Shown piece by piece: positions 15,377-24,546 of a stretch of 41,922 bases of DNA. The notes below the pieces were generated by a model, which made no database searches, was not told the DNA's origin, and saw nothing but the letters and a program-made list of their open reading frames with translations. This stretch comes from JAHEJX01 sp041605955 (lineage in GTDB: Bacteria > Actinomycetota > Acidimicrobiia > Spongiisociales > UBA5794): assembly GCA_041605955.1 (NCBI GenBank), contig JBFIXI010000031.1, positions 1 through 41,922 of the forward strand, read 5' to 3'. Position numbers and translations under genes: made by a program. How positions within the stretch are numbered: the first letter of the stretch is position 1; every line of letters starts with the position of its first letter.

Positions 15377-15432
15377 CCCGGCGCCACCGCCCACAAATGT
15401 GACGCTGGCAAAATGCGCGAGACTGGCGCCTC

Positions 15433-16896
15433 ATGCAGCGCCGCACGGCCCTCGCCCTCGTATTCTTCGCCAGCGCGGCGATTCTCGTTCTCGAGATCAT
15501 GGCCGGACGCATGCTGGCCCCCTATCTCGGGGTCACCCTCGAGACCTTCACCGGGATCATTGGCACCGTGCTCGCCGGCATTGCGCTCGGGGCCTGGCTG
15601 GGAGGCCGGCTGGCCGACCAGCGGGATCCGGGATCGTTGCTGGGGCCGCTTCTGGTTGCCGGGGCGGCGCTCACCCTCCTCTCCCCCACGCTGGTGCGCT
15701 GGATCGGCCCCAATGTGCGCGCCGCCGGACCGCTCGAGATCGTGCTGGCATCCGCGGTCGGTTTCTTCTTGCCGGCGCTGGTGCTGTCGGCGGTGGGGCC
15801 AACCGTCGTCAAGATCCAGCTTCAGGACCTGGGCCATACCGGCGAAGTCGTCGGCGGGTTCTCTGCGGTTTCGTCCGCCGGAGCCATCTTCGGCACGTTC
15901 GTCACCGGGTTCGTGCTCGTGGCGGCCGCCCCGAGCCAAGCGGTGATCCTCGTGGTGGCGGTGCTGCTCCTTCTGATGGGCGCTTACGCGTGGTTCAAAT
16001 ACGGACGCCGCTCCACCCGCGACTCGTTGCTCAGCATCGTTGCCATCGCGGTCATCGGCTCTGCCATCGTGGCGGTCACCCCGACTCCGTGCGAGGTCGA
16101 AACCGCCTACTTCTGTGCCCGCGTCGAGGTAGACCCGGAGCGGCCCTCGGGACGGGCTCTGTGGCTCGATACGCTGCGCCATAGCTACGTCGATTTGGAG
16201 GACCCGACCTACCTCGAATTCCGCTACGCCCGCCTCGTGGCCGACGTGCTGGCGGCGCTGCCGGATGGCCCATTGCGCAACCTCTACGTCGGCGGCGGTG
16301 GGTTCACCTTCCCGGCCTACATCAGCGCAGTCCGGCCCGGAAGCAGCCACTTCGTGCTCGAGCTCGACCCGGCGTTGGTCGATCTGGCGGAGCGCGAGCT
16401 GGGGCTGGTGCAATCGCCTGATTTGGTCGTAGTGGTCGGAGACGCCCGGCTCGGTATCCACCAGGCGCCGCTCGGTTCATTCGACTTTGTCCTCGGCGAC
16501 GCTTTCGGCGGTCCCTCGGTGCCCTGGCACCTCACCACCGAGGAGTTCCTGCGCGACGTCGCCGACCGCCTCGACGACGAGGGGCTGTATGCGATGAACC
16601 TCATCGACTATCCCCCGTATGGCTTCGCCCGCGCCGAGGCGGCCACGATCGCCGCCGTCTTCCCCCATGTCCTCGTGATGGCGCCCGAGCCCTACCTGGC
16701 GGGCCGCGACGGCGGCAACTTCGTGTTGGTCGGCTCCAAGGTGCCGCTCGACGCCGCCGCCGTCATGGCCAACACCGCGGCACGGGCGAGCAGCGAGCTC
16801 ACCCTGGGAGGCGAGGCGGCGGCTGCTTGGATCGACGGTGCTGATGTGTTGCGTGACGACTTCGCCCCAGTCGACCAGTTGATGAGTCGGCCGTAG
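15433..16896 (+). CDS. Membrane-fused spermidine synthase-like protein
   Basis: 487 residues. The N-terminal 210 residues carry about six hydrophobic helices (ALVFFASAAILVLEIMAGRML, FTGIIGTVLAGIALGAWLGG, LEIVLASAVGFFLPALVLSAV and others), and the C-terminal half is a Rossmann methyltransferase-like spermidine synthase domain: LRNLYVGGGGFTFPAYI, HFVLELDPALVDLAERELGL, VVVGDARLGIH and FDFVLGDAFGGPSVPWHLTTEEFL. This fused arrangement is common in actinobacteria; aminopropyl transfer is not shown for most members and the true substrate is unknown. Start ATG 15433; no strong ribosome site. It lies alone on the plus strand, divergent from tRNA-Val and convergent with the zinc-ribbon gene. Confidence 0.9.
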   Translation: MQRRTALALVFFASAAILVLEIMAGRMLAPYLGVTLETFTGIIGTVLAGIALGAWLGGRLADQRDPGSLLGPLLVAGAALTLLSPTLVRWIGPNVRAAGPLEIVLASAVGFFLPALVLSAVGPTVVKIQLQDLGHTGEVVGGFSAVSSAGAIFGTFVTGFVLVAAAPSQAVILVVAVLLLLMGAYAWFKYGRRSTRDSLLSIVAIAVIGSAIVAVTPTPCEVETAYFCARVEVDPERPSGRALWLDTLRHSYVDLEDPTYLEFRYARLVADVLAALPDGPLRNLYVGGGGFTFPAYISAVRPGSSHFVLELDPALVDLAERELGLVQSPDLVVVVGDARLGIHQAPLGSFDFVLGDAFGGPSVPWHLTTEEFLRDVADRLDDEGLYAMNLIDYPPYGFARAEAATIAAVFPHVLVMAPEPYLAGRDGGNFVLVGSKVPLDAAAVMANTAARASSELTLGGEAAAAWIDGADVLRDDFAPVDQLMSRP

Positions 16897-16897
16897 G

Positions 16898-16911
16898 CGC
16901 TCCTGGAAGTG
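16898..16911 (+). repeat. Truncated third copy of the 30-nt repeat
   Basis: CGCTCCTGGAAGTG, identical to the first 14 nt of copy 1 (7623-7652), then diverging (TCGTGACC). It lies in the 33-bp gap between convergent genes, outside the mobile element. Confidence 0.45.
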
Positions 16912-16929
16912 TCGTGACCTTGGGTGGCG

Positions 16930-17262
16930 CTAGGGCAGGTTGGGCAGCTCGTCCGGCATCAACGGGTTGGGCCGGTTGCGGTGGTAACCGGCCAGTGTGG
17001 CGGCGTCGCATTGCGAACACAGGTCGAGCGGTCGCGTGCCCACGATGGACAGTTGGGTGCCCCGACTCTTCTCCACAATGGCCAACGGAACCGTCTGGAT
17101 GTCGGTGCCACCACATTGCGGACAGGAAGCGGCGAGCTGCCGCGGCCACCCGTAGCCGCACGCACCGCACTCGATGTCGATGACGTCACCTTCATCGACA
17201 TCGTGGCGGCGCGAGCCGGTCAGATCGTCGGCCTCGCCGCACTGGGGGCATGAGATGTTCAC
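16930..17262 (-). CDS. Zinc-ribbon protein with four CxxC pairs
   Basis: 110 residues. Cys pairs CPQC, CGAC, CPQC and CSQC fit two zinc ribbons, the first at about residues 5-45 (NISCPQCGEADDL ... IDIECGACGYGW) and the second at 45-95. Between them lies an Asp/Glu-rich stretch. No catalytic motif is visible; nucleic-acid or protein binding is typical for such proteins. The GTG at 17262 places the first CxxC four residues from the N-terminus, usual for ribbon proteins; an extended start at 17295 adds MARCGHGRIPV and is less likely. Convergent with the spermidine synthase-like gene. Confidence 0.75.
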   Translation of the reverse strand: MNISCPQCGEADDLTGSRRHDVDEGDVIDIECGACGYGWPRQLAASCPQCGGTDIQTVPLAIVEKSRGTQLSIVGTRPLDLCSQCDAATLAGYHRNRPNPLMPDELPNLP

Positions 17263-17327
17263 GACGGGAATTCTGCCATGGCCGCATCTAGCCAACGGCC
17301 ATCGTTTCGATTGGAATGCGGTGCGCC

Positions 17328-18038
17328 CTAGGCGAGCGCCACCCAGGTCGCCTTGCCCAGCGTGAAGGGCATCCCGCCCTCTACGACTGCGGCGCCGGCG
17401 GTCACGGTGGCGTCCGCCCGCTCGAGCGTCACCACCAACACCGTCGCCACCTTGCTGTCGCGCAACTCGACGGAGATGAGCTGCGGCGCGGGCTGCTCCC
17501 CGACGAGCTCCGCCACGGCACTCACGATCGCTTGGTTGACCGAGGCCGCTCCCCCGATGACCTTGGCCTCGGCGACCCGCCGTGCGCTGTCGATCGCCCG
17601 CACCGTCACCCCGGCGGCGGATTCTTCTATGGCGATCGTGTCGAGACTCCCCTTGGCGGTCAGATCGATCGTCATCGAGGGGGACGCCGCCTCGGGTTCT
17701 TCCTCATCGGTTGAGCGGAACAGCTCGTCGAGCCCCCGTCCCAGGCCGCTGCGCCGCCCGGGTGGCAGAGGCGGGGATTCGACCGGTCGCAGATTCGGTT
17801 TGGCGTCGTCCGGCTCCCGGATGACATGCGGCGACTCGCCCGCAAGACCGCGCCGATAGGCGCGGGCAACGACGGACCTCACCTCGGCCCGCAGCTCTTC
17901 GGGATCGCGGCTGTTGTCGGTCCACACCCGAACTGCAGGTGGACCGGTCTCGGAGGCGGCCACGTCGGCCCCGATCACCCCCGGAATTCCAAGCACCGCA
18001 GCCTGGAGCTCATCGAGACTCGCCAACTTCTTCGCCAC
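17328..18038 (-). CDS. Conserved hypothetical protein
   Basis: 236 residues, soluble, not recognised. The N-terminal 75 residues (LASLDELQAAVLGIPGVIGADVAASETGPPAVRVW ... EVRSVVARAYRRGL) look like a small alpha/beta domain. A Pro/Gly/Arg-rich linker (SPPLPPGRRSGLGRGLDELF) follows, then a C-terminal domain of about 110 residues (MTIDLTAKGSLDTIAIEE ... ISVELRDSKVATVLVVTLERADATVTAGAAVVEGG) with repeated beta/alpha texture. RGLGRGLDELF resembles the start of ParB proteins, but no other ParB motif is present and I do not claim it. GTG start at 18038; 92 bp separate it from the divergent nuclease lipoprotein gene. Confidence 0.7.
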   Translation of the reverse strand: MAKKLASLDELQAAVLGIPGVIGADVAASETGPPAVRVWTDNSRDPEELRAEVRSVVARAYRRGLAGESPHVIREPDDAKPNLRPVESPPLPPGRRSGLGRGLDELFRSTDEEEPEAASPSMTIDLTAKGSLDTIAIEESAAGVTVRAIDSARRVAEAKVIGGAASVNQAIVSAVAELVGEQPAPQLISVELRDSKVATVLVVTLERADATVTAGAAVVEGGMPFTLGKATWVALA

Positions 18039-18130
18039 CTCACTGCTCGTCGGCCCGGCCGCACTCTATCGGAAGCTTCCAGCTCCTGGGTTCCCGCCGC
18101 TGAGGCAGCCGACGGCTACCGTGTCCGCCG

Positions 18131-19000
18131 ATGAGACGGGCCCACCCTGCGGCAATCCTGCTCGGCCTCATGGCGGCGTGTAGCACCACCACGCCGACCA
18201 CGACGTTCGGCGAGCAGGTGACCGTAACCAGCACTACCGCCGTACTCACCGTGCCCCCAGGCGACGCCGCCGAGGTGCGGCAGGTGTTCGACGGTGATTC
18301 GTTCGAGGCAGAGGTCGACGGCGCAGTCGTCGAGGTCAGGATGCTCGGGATGAACGCTCCGGAGGGACACGAGTGTCACGGCGACGCCGCCCGGGCCCGC
18401 CTGCGTGACTTGCTCGCCGACACCACGGTGATCCTGGTCACCGAGGGCGACGAGACCGAGGATCGTTTTGGCCGCCTGCTGCGCTCCGTCTATGCGAACG
18501 GCCAATTCGTCAACGCCACGATGGTGGCCGAGGGACACGCCGTTGCTCTCCAGGGTGGCAGCCCGCGAGAGCCCCGGCTGGTCACGCTCTCCGACGATGC
18601 TTTCGCCGATCGCCTCGGCATGTGGGCGCCGCAAGCCTGCGACGAGTCCACCATTCCTCGGATCCGGATCGACGAAATCGAGTACGACCCGCCGGGGCGT
18701 GATTGGCAGAACAAGGAGGAAGAGTGGATCGAGGTGCGTAACGACGCCGCCGAAGAAGTGGCGCTGGACGGGTGGATTCTGCGCGACGAGTCATCCACTC
18801 ACCGCTACGAGTTCGTCGCCGGCGCGGTGCTAGCTCCCGGAGCCCGGCTCCGGATCCGCACCGGCTGTGGCACCGACACCACCCGCGAGCTGTACTGGTG
18901 CGCCGACGATGCCGTTTGGTCCAACGGCGGCGACACCGTGATCCTGCAGACCGCGGCCGGAACCGTCGTCGACCGGGTCCGCTACGAGGGCGATTTCTGA
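18131..19000 (+). CDS. Secreted lipoprotein: thermonuclease-like domain + lamin-tail domain
   Basis: 289 residues. Lipoprotein signal peptide with lipobox LMAAC (C17) and a Thr-rich linker. Residues 45-170 match the staphylococcal nuclease (SNase) fold: VRQVFDGDSFEAEVDGAVVEVRMLGMNAPE, then DRFGRLLRSVYANGQFVNATMVAEGHAV. The family's first catalytic Arg falls at V-R-M-L-G-M-N-A-P-E and the Asp at F-D-G-D-S; the Glu/Arg pair appears as E-T-E-D-R-F-G-R. Residues 175-289 are a lamin-tail domain (IRIDEIEYDPPG ... EEWIEVRNDAAEEVALDGWILRDESS), an Ig-like fold found next to secreted nucleases. Predicted to act outside the cytoplasmic membrane, degrading DNA or RNA. Fusion order and lipobox are clear. 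Confidence 0.88.
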   Translation: MRRAHPAAILLGLMAACSTTTPTTTFGEQVTVTSTTAVLTVPPGDAAEVRQVFDGDSFEAEVDGAVVEVRMLGMNAPEGHECHGDAARARLRDLLADTTVILVTEGDETEDRFGRLLRSVYANGQFVNATMVAEGHAVALQGGSPREPRLVTLSDDAFADRLGMWAPQACDESTIPRIRIDEIEYDPPGRDWQNKEEEWIEVRNDAAEEVALDGWILRDESSTHRYEFVAGAVLAPGARLRIRTGCGTDTTRELYWCADDAVWSNGGDTVILQTAAGTVVDRVRYEGDF

Positions 19001-19031
19001 CGTCGCCGCCTCAGCCGGCCCGCCCTGACCC

Positions 19032-20957
19032 TCAGTCGGCCGCTCGGCTCACGATCACTTCACCGCCCCGATCGACCGTCCACGTGGCGACCTTGGCCAG
19101 TGTGGCGTCGGCAATCTCAATCGAGAAGATGAACATGGCACCGTCGGCGTGGTCGTAGGCGTAGGTCTGGAACGAAGCCGACGTCACCACGTTGCCGGCC
19201 GCGTCCAGCCCTCGCAACGTGTGATCCCCCGGCGCCGGTGGCACAGCGGGACGATCGACAACCTCGACCCGAGTGAACTCGGCGGCGGGCAATGCGATCT
19301 CGGCGCTCTGGCCAGCCGCTTGCCAGCCGGTCGCTGGCACGTTCCCCATGAACTGAACGACCGTACCGCTGCCGGCCGCCGCGTCGCCCGCCAACTCCCA
19401 GCCGCCTCCGGTGCGGAAGGCGAGCACGTTGGCGAAGTTGTAGTCACTGACCCACTCCGGCTGGCAATAGGTCATCAAGTCGACGAACACGGCCGGGTCG
19501 TAGAGCACTCCGGTGATGATGTCGTATCCCCAATTACCGATGCCACCACCCGGATATGGGTAGTTGGGATCCGGGTTGCCTTCCTGACCGGTACACGTGA
19601 CATGCGGCAGGCTGAGATTGTGCCCGGTCTCGTGGGCGATCGTCTCGTCGTTCTGAATGCTCACCGCGGCCGGGAATCCGATGTAGCCGATGCCGGCGAT
19701 GCCCGGGGTGAGACCCCCCGGAGGCAAGAACGCGTGGTACTGCCGGTTCGGGTTCTCCGTTTGCTGCAGCACCGCCATTTCCTGGAGCAGCGTGATCCAA
19801 TCCTGAGTGGTGCCGGTCGGATTCTGGAAGAGATAGTTGTCCCGAACCTGGATGTTGGATTCCCCGACCGGGTGGACCTTCAACGTCTTCTCGTAGAGAG
19901 CGCGGGCCTGGCTGAGACTGATGTTCGCCGCCGCTCCACCCTCGATGGTGATCGGCACGACCGTCACCCGCATCCGGGGGACGGCTTGGGTGTTGATGTC
20001 CCGCCACCCCTTCTGGGGATAGCGGTTGTTGCCTTCCTTGAGCTCAAAGACCTCGTCGAGCCGGTCGATCTTGACGTACATCTCGGTGCCCGGTTCCAAC
20101 AGGGTCTCGTCGAACGTGTAGTTGTACGTCGAGGCGAGGTTGGCGACGTCGGGGCTCTGCGGCACGATCGCCGGCCCCGCCAGCGGCACCCGCGTCACCT
20201 GGCCGTTCTGCCGATAGAACAAATGGACCTCGGGAGAGGGGATGTCGGGCTGGTTGGCCGACATGAAGAACCGCACGATCCCGGGCCGGCTCGCCACCGT
20301 GCCCACACGCTGGTTGGGTGGCAAGTCAGAGTCCTCCTGGGGAACTGCTTGCGAGATGAGGAACCGCTCGAAGCGGAAGTCGATCGGGTTCGCCTCGCAA
20401 TTGAGCTCGTTGTTGCCGGCACAGCGGTCGAAACCGGCGTTGCCGTTCAGCTCGTCGGTGCCCGTTCCCCCGATGAGGACGTCGTCCTGCCCGTGGCCCG
20501 CCAGGTTGTCGTTACCGGGCCCGCCGGTCAGGTTGTCCGGACCCGCTCCTCCGGACAAGGTGTCGGATCCCTTGCCTCCGTTGAGCAGGTCGCTACCCGC
20601 CCCACCCAACAGGGTGTCGTGACCGTTGAGCCCGAACAGGGAGTCGGCGTGCTTGCCGCCGAGCAAACGATCGGCGCCGTTGCCACCGCGTAGCTCGTCG
20701 AACCCGGCACCACCGCAGATGATGTCGTTACCGTCGAGTCCCTTGATCACGTCGTTGCCCGCCCCGCCGTTGATCACATCGGCGTCCGGGGTCCCGATCA
20801 GGACGTCGTCGCCCGGCGTTCCCTGGATGGTGACCTCTACCCCGTCACAGGTGGCGATGGCTGCGGTCGACGTCGCGGGCAGAGCGAACATGACGGAGGT
20901 CACGAGGAGCATGCTCCACAGAATTGCTCCCCTACGGCCATTTCCTGTCCCTCGCAC
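19032..20957 (-). CDS. Secreted metzincin protease with N-terminal RTX repeats (paralogue B)
   Basis: 641 residues. Sec signal peptide (residues 1-33, ending near STAA). Residues 46-180 are 15 consecutive G-G-x-G-x-D-x-U-x nonapeptides, such as GGAGNDVIK and GGAGSDLLN, which bind calcium. After a linker with a C-x-D/C-x-C pattern, a domain with Y-N-Y-T-F-D-E-T-L-L-E-P-G-T-E-M precedes the protease. HETGHNLSLPH (442-452) is a full metzincin zinc motif with three His and the Glu; LMTYC farther on is the Met-turn. The region DPNYPYPGGGIGNWGYD resembles M66-type peptidases. The GTG start has AGAGGAG 6 nt upstream. The paralogue at 22516-24459 has the same layout, motif at the same residue. Confidence 0.9.
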   Translation of the reverse strand: MRGTGNGRRGAILWSMLLVTSVMFALPATSTAAIATCDGVEVTIQGTPGDDVLIGTPDADVINGGAGNDVIKGLDGNDIICGGAGFDELRGGNGADRLLGGKHADSLFGLNGHDTLLGGAGSDLLNGGKGSDTLSGGAGPDNLTGGPGNDNLAGHGQDDVLIGGTGTDELNGNAGFDRCAGNNELNCEANPIDFRFERFLISQAVPQEDSDLPPNQRVGTVASRPGIVRFFMSANQPDIPSPEVHLFYRQNGQVTRVPLAGPAIVPQSPDVANLASTYNYTFDETLLEPGTEMYVKIDRLDEVFELKEGNNRYPQKGWRDINTQAVPRMRVTVVPITIEGGAAANISLSQARALYEKTLKVHPVGESNIQVRDNYLFQNPTGTTQDWITLLQEMAVLQQTENPNRQYHAFLPPGGLTPGIAGIGYIGFPAAVSIQNDETIAHETGHNLSLPHVTCTGQEGNPDPNYPYPGGGIGNWGYDIITGVLYDPAVFVDLMTYCQPEWVSDYNFANVLAFRTGGGWELAGDAAAGSGTVVQFMGNVPATGWQAAGQSAEIALPAAEFTRVEVVDRPAVPPAPGDHTLRGLDAAGNVVTSASFQTYAYDHADGAMFIFSIEIADATLAKVATWTVDRGGEVIVSRAAD

Positions 20958-21268
20958 GTTCAGCTCCTCTGCTTGTCGACCCGGCGGTCGCGCCTCAACG
21001 AGGCATCACGCAGCGGCAATCTGAGGAAAGGACTCCCTAACCCCCTAGTGCCCCTCTCACGCCCTCAAGGATAAGCGGCAGATCGATGGATTGCACTGGT
21101 AAAACCTGCATCCGATAGGTCATTGTGGGACTCCGCGGCGAGACGGGCCCGAAATGAGCTAGGCGATTCCTGTCAGGGACTCCCCGAGGGTCGCCCGCAG
21201 TGCCATCCGCTCAGGCGGGGTCAACCCGTCACCGGGGTGTAACGACTGGGGCAAAGGTTGGTGACGAC
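20958..21268. other. 311-bp gap between protease B and the lipoprotein gene
   Basis: No supported gene. An open minus-strand frame here (21159-21515) overlaps the lipoprotein gene in another frame, and its Arg-rich composition marks it as a shadow. The gap is long enough for a separate promoter for protease B; none is clear. Confidence 0.4.
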
Positions 21269-22402
21269 TCAGCCGCTTTCGTTGCGCCGCTCCTCCGGCA
21301 CCTGATCTTGGCAGTACCAACCGGAGGCAAACACGACCGGTCCGGGATAGCCGCTGCTCAAAGGCGAGTAGTAGGTGTCGGCGGCGGCGAAGTTGGAGTA
21401 GATCCATGGCAGTTCCCCGCACACCCCGATTGCTGTCAAGTAGGAGCTCCCCAGCGTCAGCAGCGAGGCGGGGTTGGGGTCGTCGGGGGGTGGACCCACC
21501 GACTCGTCCGGCCACATCGCGATGGCGAACATCAGTTCCGGTTCCCGGTCCGTGTAGATCTTGTCGTCGACGAGCACGCTGACGCGACGCCGATCCGCCT
21601 CGTCGCCCAGCTCGATCACGATCTCGGGACTTGGTCCCGACAGCTCCACGAACAGCTCACAGATCGACGCCTCCTCGATTTCGACGGCCATGGCCTGCTC
21701 GAAGTCCTGCATGGGAAAGAGCCACGTTCCGTCCACGAACTCGATCTCGAGGTCACGCACCCAACTCCGGGCAGCACGGTCGAGCGACGCGATGGCGTTC
21801 TGGCAAGCCAGCAGTTCCGGAGGCACCGGGTTGCCATCTGCCTGGACGAACCAACTCCACTGTTCGGCCCATTCCGCCGACAGGCCGCCCGCCGCCAGCG
21901 ACCGGATCAGATCGGTCAGTCCAATCTGAAACTCATCACCCCGGTAGTGCTCGCGCAGCGACGTGAGGTACGGGGAGTCGGGTGGTTGACCGCCCCTAGC
22001 TCTGACCGCAGCCGCGAGGAGTGTCATTTGCTCGGCGATCAGGTTCGGGTCGACATCGAGAGTCGTGTAGACGTCGCCCCCGGCGGACACCCAATAGCGG
22101 CCTTCGACCGTCATGAGGATCTCCGTATTGGGGCCGCGCTCGAGCCGGAAACGCCCCGGTCTCGTGTCGCCGGGCTCGAGCGCCAAGCCAAGGATGGAGC
22201 GATCCACCTCCAGCTTCTCACCTGAGGAGCCCTGCGCCGGCGTGGTGGTCGTAGTAGTCGAAGTCGGCCCCGATGTGGTCGTCGGAGCGAGGGTCGCGGT
22301 GGTTGTCGCGACTTGCGAGCCCGGTGTGGAGGTGGGCGTGGCGCCGCCGCCGCACGATGCGACCACGAGACCGAAGAGTAGAGCCATCGCCGATCTTCTC
22401 AC
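21269..22402 (-). CDS. Lipoprotein of unknown function
   Basis: 377 residues. Lipoprotein signal MRRSAMALLFGLVVASC with lipobox VASC (C17), then a Gly/Thr/Ser-rich linker (about 18-70) and a globular part of roughly 300 residues. No family recognised. Features: LEPGDTRPGRFRLERGPNTEILMTVEGRYWVSAGGDVYTTLDVDPNLIAEQMTLL resembles the opening of LppX/LprG-like or DUF lipoproteins in that it has a beta-rich start, but I cannot confirm it. Several Cys occur late (LLACQNA, ASICELF, GVCGELPW, GWYCQD). GTG 22402 is chosen over ATG 22387 because it gives the basic n-region a signal peptide needs. It sits between two paralogous proteases on the same strand, so a partner, inhibitor or anchoring role is possible. 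Confidence 0.75.
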   Translation of the reverse strand: MRRSAMALLFGLVVASCGGGATPTSTPGSQVATTTATLAPTTTSGPTSTTTTTTPAQGSSGEKLEVDRSILGLALEPGDTRPGRFRLERGPNTEILMTVEGRYWVSAGGDVYTTLDVDPNLIAEQMTLLAAAVRARGGQPPDSPYLTSLREHYRGDEFQIGLTDLIRSLAAGGLSAEWAEQWSWFVQADGNPVPPELLACQNAIASLDRAARSWVRDLEIEFVDGTWLFPMQDFEQAMAVEIEEASICELFVELSGPSPEIVIELGDEADRRRVSVLVDDKIYTDREPELMFAIAMWPDESVGPPPDDPNPASLLTLGSSYLTAIGVCGELPWIYSNFAAADTYYSPLSSGYPGPVVFASGWYCQDQVPEERRNESG

Positions 22403-22515
22403 TGGGAACTTTCCCTTTCGGCCCTGGCGACTAGCAACAGCGGGTTCCGGCGACCGAGACCATAGCGAACGATCCCGCCAACGCCCCCAAGCAATACCAT
22501 CGAGGTTTCGTGGCA

Positions 22516-24459
22516 CTAACCGGAAGCGGCCGGGCGGCTGGCGATCACTTGCCCCGCCTGCTCGATGGCCCATTCCTCGATCTGAGGCAGGTCGGAGGTG
22601 GGAATCTCGATGGAGAATATGAAATGGGCTCCATCGGCGTGGTCGATGGCATAGGTGGCGAACGAAACCTGCACGAGCGCAGCGCCGTCTCCGTTGCGTC
22701 CCACCAGCGTGTGATCCCCGGGGGCGGGGAGGTTGGCGGCCCGTTCGACCACTGCGATCTGCTCGATGGCGCCGACGGCATCCAGCCCAACCTGGCGACT
22801 CTGGCGGGCCGCTTGGCGGGCGCTGGCTGGAACCGTCCCACTGAATTGAAGGACGGTTCCGGTGCCGGCAGGCGCCAACCCCTCGGCTTCCGCTTCCCAT
22901 CCGAAGCCGCCGCTGCGGTAATCGAGCACATTGTTGAACGAGTAGTCGCTCACCCATTCCGGGGAGCAGTAGGTCATGAGGTCGACGTAGACGTTCGGGT
23001 CGTAGAGCGCCCCGGTCACGATGTCGTAGCCCCAGGTCCCGATCTTGCCGCCGGCGTACGGATAGTTCGGATCCGGATTCCCCTCCTGACCCGAGCACGG
23101 GTTGTGCGGCAGGCTGAGGTTGTGGCCCGTTTCGTGGGCGATCGTCTCGTCGTGCTGGATGCTGACGGCAGCCGGATAACCGATGTAGCCGATGCCCCCG
23201 ATCCCTGGGCTGAGCGGCTCCGGCAGGAAGGCGTGATACTGCCGGTTGGGATTCTCGGCCTCACGCAGCTGAGCCATCTCGTTGAGCAGCGTGATCCAGT
23301 CCTGGCTCGTCCCGGTGGGGTTGGCGAAGGTGTAATTGGCCCGTACCTGGATGTCATAGTCACCGATCGGGTGCACCCGGACTGTCTTGCCGAGCAGCGC
23401 CTCGGCCTGGCTGAGGCTGACGCTCGCCGACGCACCGCCTTCGATGGTGATGGGAACCACGGTGATCCTCATCTGGGGAACGTCGCGGGTGTCGATGTCG
23501 CCCCACCCAGAGTCTGGATAGCGGTTGTTGTTCTCGTTGAGCTCGAAGACCTTGTCCAGACGGTCGACGATCACGTACATCTCGGTGCCCGGCTCGAGCA
23601 GCGTCTCGTCGAATGTGTAGTTGTAGGTGGAGGCGAGATCGCCCTCGCTGGGGCTGGTGGGCACGGTCGCCGGTCCGCTCATCGGCACCATCGTCGGCAC
23701 CCCGGCCTTGCGGAAATACAGGTGCACCTTGGGAGATGTGATTCCCGCCTGGTTGGCGGAGATGAAAGCTCTGACTATGCCGCCGCGCTGCTCGACGGTG
23801 CCCACCCGCTCTCCGGCCGGTTGACTGGAGTCGGCTTGGGGCACCGCCTGGTTGATGAGAAACCGCTCGAAGACGAAGTCGATCACTTCGAGCTCGCACG
23901 CCGTCTCCGCGTCGCCGTCACACCGGTCGACACCCACACCACCGTACGCCTCATCGACCTTGGCGGCACCGATCAAGGTATCGTCGTCTTCGTTACCGAT
24001 GAGGGTGTCGGCTCCGTTGCCACCATGCAGGTTGTCGAGCCCTTTCTTCCCGGCCAGATAGTCGTCACCGGTGCCCCCGTAGATGGTGTCGTGGCCCGGG
24101 CCGCCGAAAATGGTGTCGTGCCCGCCGCGGCCATAGATGACGTCGCTGCCGTGGTTCCCGAAGATGCGGTCAGCGTGATTGCCGCCCTGGATGTCGTCGG
24201 CGCCGGCGCCTCCGCAGATCGTGTCTGCTCCCTCTAATCCCCGGATGACGTCGTCGCCGCCGAGCCCGTGGATCACATCGGGACCGGAGGTCCCGATCAG
24301 CTCGTCGGGACCGGAGGTCCCCAAGATGGTCACCTCCAAGCCGTCACAGGTGACCAATGCAGCAGCAGGAGGAACCGGGATCGCCAACAGTAGTGACGCC
24401 GTGAGCAGGGCGCTGCCAACGAGCGCTCCCCGGGGCTGCCAGGCTCGCCTTGCCGTCAC
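22516..24459 (-). CDS. Secreted metzincin protease with N-terminal RTX repeats (paralogue A)
   Basis: 647 residues. Signal peptide 1-34 (ALVGSALLTASLLLAIPVP). Fifteen RTX nonapeptides at 47-181 (GGPGHDTIF, GGTGDDYLA and others), same count as paralogue B. Protease motif HETGHNLSLPH at 442-452 and Met-turn LMTYC; DPNYPYAGGKIGTWGYDIVTG follows the third His. The C-terminal 130 residues (PAPGDHTLVGRNGDGAALVQVSFATYAIDHADGAHFIFSIEI) are shared with B and may be a beta-sandwich. GTG start with GGAGG 9 nt upstream. The two genes are clearly a tandem-type duplication separated by one lipoprotein gene. The gene follows the amidase by 87 bp. Export by Sec with N-terminal RTX repeats is unlike the C-terminal RTX of type I secreted proteases. 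Confidence 0.9.
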   Translation of the reverse strand: MTARRAWQPRGALVGSALLTASLLLAIPVPPAAALVTCDGLEVTILGTSGPDELIGTSGPDVIHGLGGDDVIRGLEGADTICGGAGADDIQGGNHADRIFGNHGSDVIYGRGGHDTIFGGPGHDTIYGGTGDDYLAGKKGLDNLHGGNGADTLIGNEDDDTLIGAAKVDEAYGGVGVDRCDGDAETACELEVIDFVFERFLINQAVPQADSSQPAGERVGTVEQRGGIVRAFISANQAGITSPKVHLYFRKAGVPTMVPMSGPATVPTSPSEGDLASTYNYTFDETLLEPGTEMYVIVDRLDKVFELNENNNRYPDSGWGDIDTRDVPQMRITVVPITIEGGASASVSLSQAEALLGKTVRVHPIGDYDIQVRANYTFANPTGTSQDWITLLNEMAQLREAENPNRQYHAFLPEPLSPGIGGIGYIGYPAAVSIQHDETIAHETGHNLSLPHNPCSGQEGNPDPNYPYAGGKIGTWGYDIVTGALYDPNVYVDLMTYCSPEWVSDYSFNNVLDYRSGGFGWEAEAEGLAPAGTGTVLQFSGTVPASARQAARQSRQVGLDAVGAIEQIAVVERAANLPAPGDHTLVGRNGDGAALVQVSFATYAIDHADGAHFIFSIEIPTSDLPQIEEWAIEQAGQVIASRPAASG

Positions 24460-24546
24460 CGTCGACTACCTCCGCCGCTTGGACCGTCGGGAGCCGCCTA
24501 CCCAGCCCCCGGAGTCTCTATCGGCAGCTGCGGCCAGAATCCGAAG

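Noticed and set aside
17328..18038. ParB-like protein
   Set aside because: Only a short RGLGRGLDELF stretch resembles ParB; no ParB/Srx nuclease or HTH motif follows.
21159..21515. 118-codon minus-strand frame overlapping the lipoprotein gene
   Set aside because: Out of frame with the lipoprotein reading and Arg-rich.
19149..24237. Two long plus-strand frames opposite the protease genes
   Set aside because: They mirror the RTX/protease genes and have repetitive Val/Arg-rich composition; no RBS or domain.
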